Origin: CALROG01 sp943369755
GTDB lineage: Bacteria; Pseudomonadota; Gammaproteobacteria; Burkholderiales; Burkholderiaceae_C
Direction of reading: 5' to 3'
Length of the DNA: 58,088 nucleotides
Assembly: GCA_943369755.1 (NCBI GenBank)
Contig: CALROG020000026.1
Span: 1-58,088, forward strand
Shown here: positions 16,074 to 24,501 of the stretch, in pieces
Numbering within the stretch: position 1 is the first letter of the stretch
Layout of the letters: the number at the start of each line of letters is the position of its first letter
The notes under the pieces: model-generated
What the model was told of the DNA's origin: nothing
Database searches by the model: none
Seen by the model: the letters and a program-made list of their open reading frames with translations, nothing else
Made by a program: the position numbers and the translations under genes

Positions 16074-16514
16074 ATGTTCAAGCACATCATTCTTGCGACC
16101 GACGGCTCTGCCGCCTCAGAGCACGCCGCCACCCTTGCCGCACGTCTGGCACAGCAGCACGGCGCACAGCTCACGGCGCTGTATGTCGTTGATCCCTACC
16201 CATACCTTGGATTGGGTGAGGCCAATCCGATGGGCTTTCAAGCCTACATGGCGGCGGCCTTCGATCACGCGGGGCAGGCGCATTCCCGGGTTGTGGCGCT
16301 GTGTCAGCAGGCCAGCCCGGGCCTGTCCGTGGGACGACGCCTGGTAGAGGACGTCGCCGCGTCAGAGGGCATCTTGCAAACCACTCGCGAGCTTGGCGCA
16401 GACCTGATCGTTGTGGGCTCGCATGGGCGCAGCGGCATTGCGCGGCTCATGCTGGGCAGCGTCGCTGGCCGGGTGGTGGCGGAGTCCACCGTCCCGGTAC
16501 TGGTGGTCCGTTGA
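16074..16514 (+). CDS. Universal stress protein UspA family
   Basis: 146 residues, starting MFKHIILATDGSAASEHA, with the ATP-binding signature GSHGRSGIARLMLGSVAG and the ending STVPVLVVR. This is the ATP-binding branch of the Usp family; such proteins respond to starvation and oxidative or envelope stress. The ATG at 16074 follows a CGAGGTTT element; 12 upstream codons were left out. It is divergent from the FHA operon across a 183-base gap and converges with the hydrolase gene at 16519. Confidence 0.93.
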   Translation: MFKHIILATDGSAASEHAATLAARLAQQHGAQLTALYVVDPYPYLGLGEANPMGFQAYMAAAFDHAGQAHSRVVALCQQASPGLSVGRRLVEDVAASEGILQTTRELGADLIVVGSHGRSGIARLMLGSVAGRVVAESTVPVLVVR

Positions 16515-16518
16515 GGCT

Positions 16519-17340
16519 TTAGCCAGCGGGCGTACGCGCCAGCCAGGTTGCCAGGTGCTGATTGAAAAGCTGGGGCTGCTGCACCATCACCCAATGCCCT
16601 GTGGCCATGGGTTGAACCTCGCTGCCGGGCTGGGCCGCAAGGCGATCCAGCCAGCGCTGCGACTGGAACTGAAACGGCTTTCGCTGGCCATACAGGTAAA
16701 GCGTGGGGCAGGCGGGCGCCACCTGGGCCGCCTTGCGATAGCCGCCGCTCCATTGCGCGGCATAGGGGTAGTTCATTTGCCAGCCGATTTGTGACGCTTG
16801 CGTCGGGCAGCGCATGGCGCCAGCCATACCGCGTGTCATGCGGTTGGCCAGGGCCGCACTGACAAATCGCCCGACATTCCAGGCCAGCGCCAGCCATAGC
16901 TGGTAGGCGGCCAGGCCGAACTTGGCTTTGGCCGACAGCGAGCGCCACAGCGCACCCGAGTTGTGGTCGCCAATATCAACCGCTACCAGCCTGGCCACCC
17001 GGTGGGGGTGCTGGGCCAGGTATTCATAGCCATATACGCAGCCCCAGTCGTGCAACACCAATGTGACGGCTTGCGCAGGGCTCAAGGCATCAACAATCCG
17101 CGCAAACAGGTCAACCAGGGCTTGCAGCGGCAGTGGCCGTGGTGGCTGCGCCAGGTCAAACCCCGGCAGCGAAAAACGCGCACAACGCAACTGCCCCGGA
17201 AAACTGGCAAGCAAGTGGGCAACCTGCGCGTCCCACAGCTGGTGGCTGTCGGGCCAGCCGTGGATCATCACGACGGTGTGGGTGCCCTCGCCCTGCAGGT
17301 GCACCTGGACGCCGTCAATCGTCTGCTGCGCAGCAGCCAT
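16519..17340 (-). CDS. Epoxide hydrolase/haloalkane dehalogenase-like alpha/beta hydrolase
   Basis: 273 residues from the ATG at 17340. It has the oxyanion motif HGWPD (27-31), a nucleophile elbow LHDWG with D98 as nucleophile, and GHW (H249) near the C-terminus. An aspartate nucleophile in the HDWG context points to the epoxide hydrolase/haloalkane dehalogenase group rather than serine esterases; I cannot pick the leaving group or substrate. The ATG overlaps the stop of the upstream GST gene (TGATG), so the pair is coupled. GST and epoxide hydrolase together suggest handling of electrophilic compounds. Confidence 0.88.
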   Translation of the reverse strand: MAAAQQTIDGVQVHLQGEGTHTVVMIHGWPDSHQLWDAQVAHLLASFPGQLRCARFSLPGFDLAQPPRPLPLQALVDLFARIVDALSPAQAVTLVLHDWGCVYGYEYLAQHPHRVARLVAVDIGDHNSGALWRSLSAKAKFGLAAYQLWLALAWNVGRFVSAALANRMTRGMAGAMRCPTQASQIGWQMNYPYAAQWSGGYRKAAQVAPACPTLYLYGQRKPFQFQSQRWLDRLAAQPGSEVQPMATGHWVMVQQPQLFNQHLATWLARTPAG

Positions 17341-17981
17341 CAGCGTACGGCAGCGGCTTTGCGGTCGGCCACAACTTTTTGAGCGGCGGGCCGCTCGCTG
17401 ATGAACTTGACATAGGGCTTGTAGTCCACCCCGGCAGCAACCAGCATGTCTTCGCCATAGACCGCCTTGGTGGCCATGCCCACCAGCGGCAGGTTGGAGA
17501 ACGCCGAGCAATCGGCCTGGGTCAGGCTGTCGCCGGCCACATAGGGCGCAAACTTTGCCAACTGCCTGAACGCCGCAATGTTCTTTTCTAGTTGCTTGCG
17601 GACGCGTTCCTTGCTGGCGTCGCTCACCGTACCGCCGAAAAAGGCCTGCGGATACAGGTCGCGTGCCACCAGCTCAAGGTGCAGGTCAATGAAGATGGTC
17701 AGCTCGCGCACCTTGGCGGCGGCAAACGGGTCGGCCGGCATCAGCGGCGGCTGCGGGTACGCGGCTTCGATGTATTCCAGAATGGCCTGGCTTTCACACA
17801 GCCCGCCGGCGGGCGTGCGGATGAATGGAATTTTGGCCAGTGGCGAGGCCGCCAACACCGCCGGGTCGGTGCTCTTGGTGGGTACGGTTTCTTCGGTAAA
17901 CGGTACCCCTTTTTCCAGCAGCGCGAGCTTGACCTTGTTGTAGTAATTGGAAATGGGGGAACCGCAAAGGGTGATGGTCAT
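17340..17981 (-). CDS. Glutathione S-transferase family protein
   Basis: 213 residues. The thioredoxin-like N-terminal domain starts MTITLCGSPISNYYNKVKLA, includes the cis-proline region LAKIPFIRTPAGGLCESQAILEYI, and is followed by the helical C-terminal domain (GDSLTQADCSAFSNLPL with the N-capping box). Cytosolic enzyme conjugating glutathione to electrophiles; substrate not inferable. A GGAGACCCACC element precedes the ATG. First gene of a two-gene unit with an epoxide-hydrolase-like enzyme. Confidence 0.93.
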   Translation of the reverse strand: MTITLCGSPISNYYNKVKLALLEKGVPFTEETVPTKSTDPAVLAASPLAKIPFIRTPAGGLCESQAILEYIEAAYPQPPLMPADPFAAAKVRELTIFIDLHLELVARDLYPQAFFGGTVSDASKERVRKQLEKNIAAFRQLAKFAPYVAGDSLTQADCSAFSNLPLVGMATKAVYGEDMLVAAGVDYKPYVKFISERPAAQKVVADRKAAAVR

Positions 17982-18081
17982 GGTGGGTCTCCAAAAAAAA
18001 GCTGGGCCTAGTCTAGGCGCAAGCCCTTTGAAGGCGCTGGCAAACCCGCGACACCCATCGCCAGGGCCGCAAGCCGCCGGC

Positions 18082-19152
18082 TCACCACACCATCACAGCC
18101 GACTGCGCCGCCAGTGGCGCAAAGCGCAAGCGCAGCCGCAGCACATAGTCTTGGCCCGCCTGCAGGCCGAGCTTGAGGCTGGCATTGTGGTCTTGCCCAC
18201 CATCGTCCTCCAGCGCCAGGGGGTCAGACCCGTCGGGCAGATAAACGGCCATCAGCACGTCGGCCTCGCCAAAGGTTCGGAACTCATATTCGCGGGTTTC
18301 GCCGGGGCGAAACGCGTAGTCAATCTGCTGGCCTGGCTGCAGGTCGATGGTGGCGGTCTGAAAGGGGGTGAGCCGGGGCAAATCGCCTCCGCCTTGCGGC
18401 GGGTAAAAGCTGCGCACCCATTCACGGTCGCGCGCCGACAGGCCACCGGCCGGCCGCAGGCCGTGCGTAAGGTAAACGGCCGGCTTGACAATCAGCCCCG
18501 GTTCAAACGGGTAGTGCATCACCGAGTCCGGGTCCCAGGCCGAGCCTTGCACGCTGTCAGCCGGGTGTTTGTCAATAATGTTGAAACGGGTGGTGGCGCG
18601 GCTCCACTTGTTGGGCTCGCGCTTCATCGCCGCATAGACCGCTTCTTCGTTCCATTCAATGCCGGCAAACGGGTTCTGATGCTCGTGCGGAAACCCCAGC
18701 GTGTGGCCAATCTCGTGCAGCGCGGTGTCCAGGTCGACCACCGGCCCGGCCAGAGGCCAGCCGAAGTTCATGGTGCGCGGGTCCTCACGCGGGGTCAGCA
18801 CATCGGTTCCGACATAAGACCAGGAGCCGTCGTCCTGCAAAAAGGCAATGCGCAGGTGGGCATCGGCCTTTTTTTCGACCTCTTCAAAACGCAGGCCCAG
18901 GCCCAATGCCTTCCAGTGGTCAAAAGCCTTGCGCACCACATCCTGCTCGGCCGCGTTACCGGCCCAGGCTTTGGGCTTGTCAAAAAACCAGTATCGAAGC
19001 GTGGTGCCGTTCAGCCACTTGTTGGCCGACTGTTGCAAAAGCCGGGCGCGGTCCGCGCCGACACCCCGGGGCAGCCGGGCTGGCTTGGCATAGCGGGCCG
19101 AACAAAAGCGGTGGGCCGGGCCCATGGCCTGGGCAAGATAGGTATCGGGCAT
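18082..19152 (-). CDS. Astacin-like (M12A) zinc metalloprotease with C-terminal beta-sandwich domain
   Basis: 356 residues from the ATG at 19152, which has an AGGAG box five bases upstream; 22 upstream codons were excluded. The extended zinc motif HEIGHTLGFPHE (H146, E147, H150, H156) and the Met-turn SVMHYPF (M212) are complete, so an active astacin-type protease is expected. Residues about 265-356 look like a PPC-type beta-sandwich (PGQQIDYAFRPGETREYEF, LEDDGG, AGQDYVLRLR). No signal peptide is visible, unusual for astacins, which are mostly secreted zymogens. Basic sites before the catalytic domain (ARLPRGVGADRAR) could be cleaved by an arginine-specific protease. It starts 23 bases after the caspase gene. 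Confidence 0.9.
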   Translation of the reverse strand: MPDTYLAQAMGPAHRFCSARYAKPARLPRGVGADRARLLQQSANKWLNGTTLRYWFFDKPKAWAGNAAEQDVVRKAFDHWKALGLGLRFEEVEKKADAHLRIAFLQDDGSWSYVGTDVLTPREDPRTMNFGWPLAGPVVDLDTALHEIGHTLGFPHEHQNPFAGIEWNEEAVYAAMKREPNKWSRATTRFNIIDKHPADSVQGSAWDPDSVMHYPFEPGLIVKPAVYLTHGLRPAGGLSARDREWVRSFYPPQGGGDLPRLTPFQTATIDLQPGQQIDYAFRPGETREYEFRTFGEADVLMAVYLPDGSDPLALEDDGGQDHNASLKLGLQAGQDYVLRLRLRFAPLAAQSAVMVW

Positions 19153-19175
19153 AAGGACTCCTGGGGTTGGCGGGC

Positions 19176-20996
19176 TCACAGGCCCGCAATGGGTTTGTTG
19201 CGCCAGGTGCTGGCACAACTGAGCTGTGGGGTTTGCGGCTCGGGTACCACCGAGGCAATGCGTGCAGTGGTTTGGGCCACCAGCTTTTCAAAGGTCAGCG
19301 CTGGTTTGCCCGGCTGGCGGGCAGCGTCGCGCAACACGCCGCACAGGCTGTGGGTAAACGCCCCGTGCGACACCACGCCGTGGCGGTACTCATAGGCAAA
19401 CTGGTTCTCCTGGCAGGCCTCGATCAGCACCGGCACGTAAGGGCCTTCATGGCGGTTGGCCACCGTGGCACTGCGAAAGGCCTGGTCGGTCGGCAGCCAC
19501 AGGCTGGTGCCACGGCCCAGGCGACGCATGCTGCCGCTGGCACCCAGCCAGGCATCGCGGTCCTTGCTGCGGCGCAGGCTGCGCGCCTCATCGGCCGTGA
19601 TGCTGGCCAACTGGCGGCGCGGCAACCACATCTGGGTGGCTTTGTCCCAGCGCAACATGCGGTGACGCACATCGTCGGGTGGCGTCAGCCCGCGCGAGCG
19701 GCTGCCGCTGGCGCGCGCCATGCCGCCTGCGTGGCAGCAGTCCAGCACCGCCACGAACTGGCATTCATAGGGCAGCTGCGAATACAGCGAGGCAAATTCG
19801 TCGTCAGTGATGGCGCTACCCTTGCTCCAGTCGAAGTCCCAGGGCACCAGGCATTCGTCAATATGGTCTACCTCGGCATCACGGCCGTAACCTGGCACCT
19901 GCGCGCCATGCCCGGCGAAATAAAACACCAGCTGGTCGCCCGGCTGCGCGTCGCCCAGCAGCCACTTGAGCCGTTCGCGAATGCCCTGCGTGGTGGCCCG
20001 GTCGTTCAGCACCACCCGTATGCCGTCAGGTGAAAAGCCCAGTTCCTGCAATGCCGCACTCATGCTGAAAACGTCGTTCACCGGGCCTTCGAGTCGGCTG
20101 GCTTCGTCCGGGTAGTCGGCGATGCCCACCAGCAGTGCGCGCTGGCGCGGCTGGGCGCGGGCGGCTTTGCGGGCGGTGCGAATCAGCGGAGCGGCCAGTG
20201 CGGCGGGCCGGGCTGTGGCGCCCGAACCCCTGGCACGCGCCAGGGTGGACGCCAGGTCTTGCCACACGCTGTTCAGCGTTTCGTCGTGGCCAAGGTAAGT
20301 AGCGCCGTCGTGGTCGGCAAAGCCTTCAATGTCAAAGTAGGTGTCGACCTGGCGAAACTTGTCTCGTGAGGGCAGGCCCAGGGCGCAGGTAAAAACATCG
20401 TCTTCGGCGTTGTACAGATGCCACCAGAAGCGGGCAGCATCCAGTTGCTCCACCCGCCCGCCAAAGACCGCACGCACAGCCGAGTTGCCAATCTGCGAGC
20501 CAAAGCTCACAAAGGTCAGGTCTTTGACCAAGGCCTGTGCCGGGTTGGCCACTTCGTCCCGGCGCAACGTATCGTAGGCAATCAGTGAACCCAGGCTGTG
20601 CGCAAGAATCACGTCGGGCTGCACTCGCCGCACTGCATCAGCAAGGTGCTGGCGCAACTGGGCACGCAGGTCTTGCAGTGCCACCCACTGCGCCACCATA
20701 CCGACGGTCCAGCGCACGCCCTCCAGTGCAGTGCCCAAACCGGCGCGGCTGCGAAAGCGGTCGGCAATGCCATAAAACAATCCGCTGGCGGCCAACCGCA
20801 GCAGTGCCTCAGCCACCACCGGCACGTTCAACGGGGCAGCTTCAAAGAAATGGTCGTAGGCCAGAAACTCAAATTCGGGCGGCGAGGCATGCGGTGCCCA
20901 GGCCGCCAGCGACTCATTCACCGCCCCCTGCCATTGAAGCTGCCAGTCGGTCTTGGCGTCACCGTGGCCCACCCCGTGAACTGCGAGAATTTTCAT
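19176..20996 (-). CDS. Caspase-family (C14) protease fused to N-terminal alpha/beta hydrolase
   Basis: 606 residues. Residues 1-250 look like an alpha/beta hydrolase: KILAVHGVGHGD at the N-terminus, nucleophile elbow LAHSLGSLIAYD (S134), AEDD near 198-201 and H237 in LGHDE as possible triad members. A linker (255-283) leads to a caspase-like domain: RALLVGIADYPDEAS, VNDVFSMSAALQELGF, catalytic H363 in YFAGHGAQ, catalytic dyad cysteine C421 in VLDCCHAGG, and HGAFTHSLCGVL near 544. This is a metacaspase/orthocaspase-type protease, usually arginine/lysine specific. There is no signal peptide or membrane segment, so it is cytosolic. The next gene, 23 bases downstream, is an astacin-like protease. 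Function unknown; candidate for a regulated cell-death or defence role. Confidence 0.93.
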   Translation of the reverse strand: MKILAVHGVGHGDAKTDWQLQWQGAVNESLAAWAPHASPPEFEFLAYDHFFEAAPLNVPVVAEALLRLAASGLFYGIADRFRSRAGLGTALEGVRWTVGMVAQWVALQDLRAQLRQHLADAVRRVQPDVILAHSLGSLIAYDTLRRDEVANPAQALVKDLTFVSFGSQIGNSAVRAVFGGRVEQLDAARFWWHLYNAEDDVFTCALGLPSRDKFRQVDTYFDIEGFADHDGATYLGHDETLNSVWQDLASTLARARGSGATARPAALAAPLIRTARKAARAQPRQRALLVGIADYPDEASRLEGPVNDVFSMSAALQELGFSPDGIRVVLNDRATTQGIRERLKWLLGDAQPGDQLVFYFAGHGAQVPGYGRDAEVDHIDECLVPWDFDWSKGSAITDDEFASLYSQLPYECQFVAVLDCCHAGGMARASGSRSRGLTPPDDVRHRMLRWDKATQMWLPRRQLASITADEARSLRRSKDRDAWLGASGSMRRLGRGTSLWLPTDQAFRSATVANRHEGPYVPVLIEACQENQFAYEYRHGVVSHGAFTHSLCGVLRDAARQPGKPALTFEKLVAQTTARIASVVPEPQTPQLSCASTWRNKPIAGL

Positions 20997-21140
20997 AGCG
21001 CCCCCTGCTCCAGGTGCCTGGAACTGGCGCGAACATTAGCGCTGCCGCGAGGCATGTGCATCCCCCAAACTGGGGAGAAACACCTGCGCGGCTGCCCCGG
21101 CGGTTAAAGTCCCCCTCTGAACACAACGCGGGCGAACACC

Positions 21141-21368
21141 ATGGCAAGACCCAATGAATGGGCAAACAAAGTGCTGGCCATCATCAAAAGCGGCAACACT
21201 GCGGCAGCCATTGCGCAAATCAAGGTCGCGCCCAGCGTAAAAGACCTCAAGGCGCTTGAAGCCGCGTTGCTGGTGGCCAAACTGGCGGGCCGCTGGCGTG
21301 CGCTGGACGAAGCTGTTGCCGACAATCTGGCCTTGCTGTCGGCACCCCGGCTGCACCGCTCACCATGA
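21141..21368 (+). CDS. Small protein coupled to RhlE-type helicase
   Basis: 75 residues, lysine- and alanine-rich, predicted helical (NEWANKVLAIIKSGNTAAAI, LKALEAALLVAKLAGRW). No known family is recognised. The TGA overlaps the helicase ATG by four bases (ATGA), so it is probably translated and coupled to the helicase. The 144 bases upstream contain no gene. It may be a helicase-linked RNA-binding or accessory protein; that is a guess from position and charge. Confidence 0.7.
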   Translation: MARPNEWANKVLAIIKSGNTAAAIAQIKVAPSVKDLKALEAALLVAKLAGRWRALDEAVADNLALLSAPRLHRSP

Positions 21369-22630
21369 GCTTTGCCGCACTGGGGCTGAGCCCCGCGCTG
21401 GTGAAAGCCGCCGGGCAGCTCGGCTTCAACACACCCACCCCAATTCAAGCAGCCGCCATCGGGCCGATACTGGCGGGTGCCGATCTGCTGGGGCAGGCCC
21501 AGACCGGTTCGGGCAAAACCGCCGCTTTCGCCCTGCCCCTTTTGCAATGGCTGCAACTGGCCCAGCCGCAGACCCCCCGGCGCACCCGCGCACTGGTGCT
21601 GGTGCCCACCCGGGAGCTGGCGGCACAGGTGGGCGAAGTTATCCGGAGCCTGGCGCAGCACTTGCCTCAGCCGACCAAGGTGGCAGTGGTGTTTGGTGGC
21701 GTTTCGATCAACCCGCAGATGATGAGCCTGCGTGGCGGTGCCGACGTCGTCGTGGCCACCCCTGGCCGACTGCTGGACCTGATTGAACACAACGCCTTGC
21801 GGCTCAATGCCGTGGGCCTGCTGGTACTGGACGAGGCCGACCGCCTGCTGGACCTGGGCTTTGCCCAGGAGCTGAGCCGGGTGCTCTGGGCCTTGCCACC
21901 GCAGCGGCAAAACCTGTTTTTCTCTGCCACGTTTGCCCCCGCAGTGCAGGCGCTGGCAGCGGGCCTGCTGCGCGACCCGGTTCGGGTTGAGGTGGCTGCC
22001 ACCCCCGCCAATGAGCCCGCCATCGTGCAGCGCGCCGTAGCAGTGGACGAAGCGCGGCGCACCCAACTGCTGCGCCAGCTGATCACCGACAGCGGCTGGA
22101 AACGGGTGCTGGTGTTTGTGGCCACGCAATACGCTACCGAACATGTGGCCTGGAAGCTTTACAAGTCCGGCATTTTTGCCACCCCGTTTCACGGTGGCCT
22201 GAGTCAGGGCGCTCGCAAAAAGGTGCTGGAGGAATTCAAGGCCGGCCAGTGGGACGTGCTGGTCACCACCGACCTGGCCTCACGCGGCATCGACATCGCC
22301 CAGCTACCGGTGGTGGTCAACTACGACCTGCCCCGCTCTGCCGTCGACTACCTGCACCGTATTGGCCGTACCGGCCGCGCCGGTGCCAGCGGCCTGGCGC
22401 TGAGCTTTGTCAGCCCTGCCACCGAGCCCCACTTTCGCCTGATAGAGAAACGCCAGGGGCTCAGCCTGCCGCTGGAGCAGGTGGCCGGCTTTGAGCCCAC
22501 CGATGCTGCGCCCGTACCTAACCAGGAAACGCTGCCCGGCAGCGGCGGCATCAAGGGCAAACGCCCGAGCAAAAAGGACAAGCTGCGCGCCGCTGCTGCG
22601 GGCACCGCCGCACCCCAGCCGCGGCCTTAA
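21365..22630 (+). CDS. DEAD-box ATP-dependent RNA helicase (RhlE-like)
   Basis: 421 residues with the full set of DEAD-box motifs: Q motif (GFNTPTPIQAAAI), Walker A AQTGSGKT, PTRELA, DEAD in VLDEADRLLDLGF, SAT in FFSATF, then domain 2 with TDLASRGIDI and HRIGRTGRAG. A basic C-terminal tail (GGIKGKRPSKKDKLR) probably binds RNA. It unwinds RNA in ribosome assembly or mRNA decay, with RhlE the nearest type. The TAA lies within a TTAA shared with the stop of the convergent DUF6172 gene. Confidence 0.95.
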   Translation: MSFAALGLSPALVKAAGQLGFNTPTPIQAAAIGPILAGADLLGQAQTGSGKTAAFALPLLQWLQLAQPQTPRRTRALVLVPTRELAAQVGEVIRSLAQHLPQPTKVAVVFGGVSINPQMMSLRGGADVVVATPGRLLDLIEHNALRLNAVGLLVLDEADRLLDLGFAQELSRVLWALPPQRQNLFFSATFAPAVQALAAGLLRDPVRVEVAATPANEPAIVQRAVAVDEARRTQLLRQLITDSGWKRVLVFVATQYATEHVAWKLYKSGIFATPFHGGLSQGARKKVLEEFKAGQWDVLVTTDLASRGIDIAQLPVVVNYDLPRSAVDYLHRIGRTGRAGASGLALSFVSPATEPHFRLIEKRQGLSLPLEQVAGFEPTDAAPVPNQETLPGSGGIKGKRPSKKDKLRAAAAGTAAPQPRP

Positions 22631-22944
22631 GCCGTGTCGGGCTGGGCCTGTGCAACCGGCGGGCGCACCACGCGCCGGCCCGGCTTGGCAAGAATTTCCA
22701 CATAAAACTGGCTGCCGCCCTCTTTGGCATGGGCGTCCAGCAACGCAATGATCTCGCCCACCCCGGTTGCAGCTGCGGTCTCTTCGGTCGGGCCGAATTT
22801 GCAATCAAAGTCCCAAAAATCTGCCCCCTCAGGGAGGTTGCGCCGACGCTCACGCCGCAAATACTTGCGCAGCTCGTGTTTGGTGGCGTCCAGCAGGCGG
22901 TCGCGGTTCTTGCCTTCAATATGGAGCTGGAATGTTTTTTTCAT
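22627..22944 (-). CDS. DUF6172 family protein
   Basis: 105 residues beginning MKKTFQLHIEGKNRDRLLDA, with RKYLRRERRRNLPEGADFWD and DCKFG. I recognise this as the betaproteobacterial family DUF6172; function unknown. It is strongly basic in the first half and has a proline/valine-rich tail. The stop TAA overlaps the convergent helicase stop in the palindrome TTAA (22627-22630), so the two genes have no spacer at all. Confidence 0.85.
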   Translation of the reverse strand: MKKTFQLHIEGKNRDRLLDATKHELRKYLRRERRRNLPEGADFWDFDCKFGPTEETAAATGVGEIIALLDAHAKEGGSQFYVEILAKPGRRVVRPPVAQAQPDTA

Positions 22945-22971
22945 GAAGGTCCTTGTAGCCGGGGAGCGTGA

Positions 22972-23280
22972 TTATGGGGCCGGGCCAATCTCATACATCG
23001 CGTCGCCCATGTGGCGGTGGGGCCCAAACACGGCCGCCACCGCAGCGGCCTCGGCCGCTTGCCACTGCTCAAACACAGCGCGTTCAGCGTCGCTCAGAGC
23101 TTCGGGCTGCGGCACTTCGCCGTGCTGGGCCAGGATCCGCAGGTAGGCCGTATGCACGGGCGCCACTAACGCGGCGTCTCCCAGGCTGGCCTCCAGCACA
23201 CTGCGAAAGCGCTGTTGCGCCGCCTCGCGCTGCGCGGGCGAGGTTTCGTCTGCGCTGAAAAGTTTCAGGGTGTAGCTCAC
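22972..23280 (-). CDS. Small hypothetical protein
   Basis: 102 residues, not recognised. It is predicted mostly helical and alanine-rich (SPAQREAAQQRFRSVLEASL, SDAERAVFEQWQAAEAAAV) and ends DAMYEIGPAP. No signal peptide, metal site or DNA-binding motif can be seen. The ATG lies three bases after the stop of the NYN nuclease gene on the same strand, so it is probably the second gene of that operon and followed by DUF6172. Confidence 0.75.
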   Translation of the reverse strand: MSYTLKLFSADETSPAQREAAQQRFRSVLEASLGDAALVAPVHTAYLRILAQHGEVPQPEALSDAERAVFEQWQAAEAAAVAAVFGPHRHMGDAMYEIGPAP

Positions 23281-23283
23281 GCC

Positions 23284-23838
23284 TCAGCCGCCCAAACCAC
23301 CCGGAGCTTTGCCGGCAACAAGGTCTTCATGGTAGTGAAAGGCATGGCAACTGGCGGCCCAGTGCCGGTTGGTGGTGTTGCGTGCGCCCACGCCCACCAG
23401 TCTGTGACCACTGGCGCGTACTTTCTGCGCCAGCGGCATGAAGTCGCTGTCGCCACTGACCACCATCACGGTGCCTATCTGGTGGTGCTGGGCCAGGTCT
23501 TGCACCGCGTCCAGGCACAGGCGGATGTCGGCTCCATTCTTGGCCGCGCCACCGGGCGGGAACAGTTGCACCAGGTCCATCGCGTGCTGCAGCAAGGCGT
23601 CGCGGTAACGGCCAAAAAACTGCCAGTTGCAGTAGGCCCGGTTGATTGCCACCGGGCCCAGGCCTGCGGCCAGCGCCATGATGGCGGCCACATCCACCAG
23701 GGGGTCCTGCACCTTGAAGCGGTCGTCAGGCCGGCTGTAGGCCCCCTCCTGGCGGGCTTCGCACAGGCTGGCGTGCAGGTTTTCAAAGTCCCAGTAAATG
23801 GCAACCTGGGCGGCGTTGTTCGGGGTAGGTGCGGTCAT
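23284..23838 (-). CDS. NYN-domain (PIN-like, LabA/DUF88) putative RNase
   Basis: 184 residues of the NYN/LabA-DUF88 family. The acidic active-site residues are in IYWDFENLHASL at the N-terminus, GADIRLCLDAVQDL in the middle and VSGDSDFMPLAQKVR further on, followed by GVGARNTTN. NYN proteins are PIN-like metal-dependent RNases. The ATG at 23838 is 48 bases from the divergent RNase D-like exonuclease gene, so two predicted RNA-processing nucleases share a promoter region. Confidence 0.92.
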   Translation of the reverse strand: MTAPTPNNAAQVAIYWDFENLHASLCEARQEGAYSRPDDRFKVQDPLVDVAAIMALAAGLGPVAINRAYCNWQFFGRYRDALLQHAMDLVQLFPPGGAAKNGADIRLCLDAVQDLAQHHQIGTVMVVSGDSDFMPLAQKVRASGHRLVGVGARNTTNRHWAASCHAFHYHEDLVAGKAPGGLGG

Positions 23839-23886
23839 GGCGAAATCTTTTGCGGGTGCGCGATGCTACGCCGCACAATCACCACC

Positions 23887-24501
23887 ATGCAAAACCAACA
23901 CCCCACCCCCAGCAAGGAAGACATCGCCCTGTTGCCGGTGTTTGACCGCCTCGGGATGGAGCAGATTCACCTCGTGGCCACAGCAACCCAGGCGCGCGAG
24001 GCCTGCGCCGCGCTGGCCGACACCCCGGTGTGGGGGTTTGACACCGAGTCCAAGCCCACATTCGCCAAAAACGAAGTGTCGCAAGGCCCGCACATCGTGC
24101 AACTGGCCACACTGCAACGGGCCTGGGTGTTCCAGTTAAACGACCCGCACTGCCGCGAGCTGGTGGCGGGGCTGTTGGCGGCCCATGGCAACACCAAGGC
24201 CGGCTTTGGCCTGGGTGACGACCGCAAACGCATTGCGGCCAAGCTGGGCATTGAGCCGGCCGGGGTGCTGGACCTGAACACCGTGTTCCGGGAACGCGGT
24301 TACCGCAAGGACATGGGCGTCAAGGGCGCGGTGGCGGTGCTGTTCAACCAGCGTTTTATCAAGTCACGCAAGGCCACCACCTCCAACTGGGCCAACCCGC
24401 GCCTGACCGAGGCCCAATTGGTGTACGCCGCCAATGACGCCTATGCCGCAGCGCGGGTGTTTCACGCCCTGGGCTTGAATCAGGGCTTGCTGAGCATGTG
24501 A
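23887..24501 (+). CDS. RNase D-like 3'-5' exonuclease domain protein
   Basis: 204 residues from the ATG at 23887. It shows the DEDDy exonuclease pattern: D-x-E in WGFDTESKP, the second aspartate in FGLGDDRKRI and YAANDAYAAARVFHAL with the Y and D of motif III. It lacks the HRDC domains of full RNase D, so it is a stand-alone exonuclease domain. The open frame extends far upstream but there it is antisense to the NYN gene. Its last 22 bases overlap the 3' end of the convergent DUF2721 gene. Confidence 0.93.
   Translation: MQNQHPTPSKEDIALLPVFDRLGMEQIHLVATATQAREACAALADTPVWGFDTESKPTFAKNEVSQGPHIVQLATLQRAWVFQLNDPHCRELVAGLLAAHGNTKAGFGLGDDRKRIAAKLGIEPAGVLDLNTVFRERGYRKDMGVKGAVAVLFNQRFIKSRKATTSNWANPRLTEAQLVYAANDAYAAARVFHALGLNQGLLSM

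Noticed and set aside
17947..19395. Long plus-strand open frame opposite the astacin and caspase ends
   Set aside because: It is antisense to two genes with complete active sites and has no recognisable domain.
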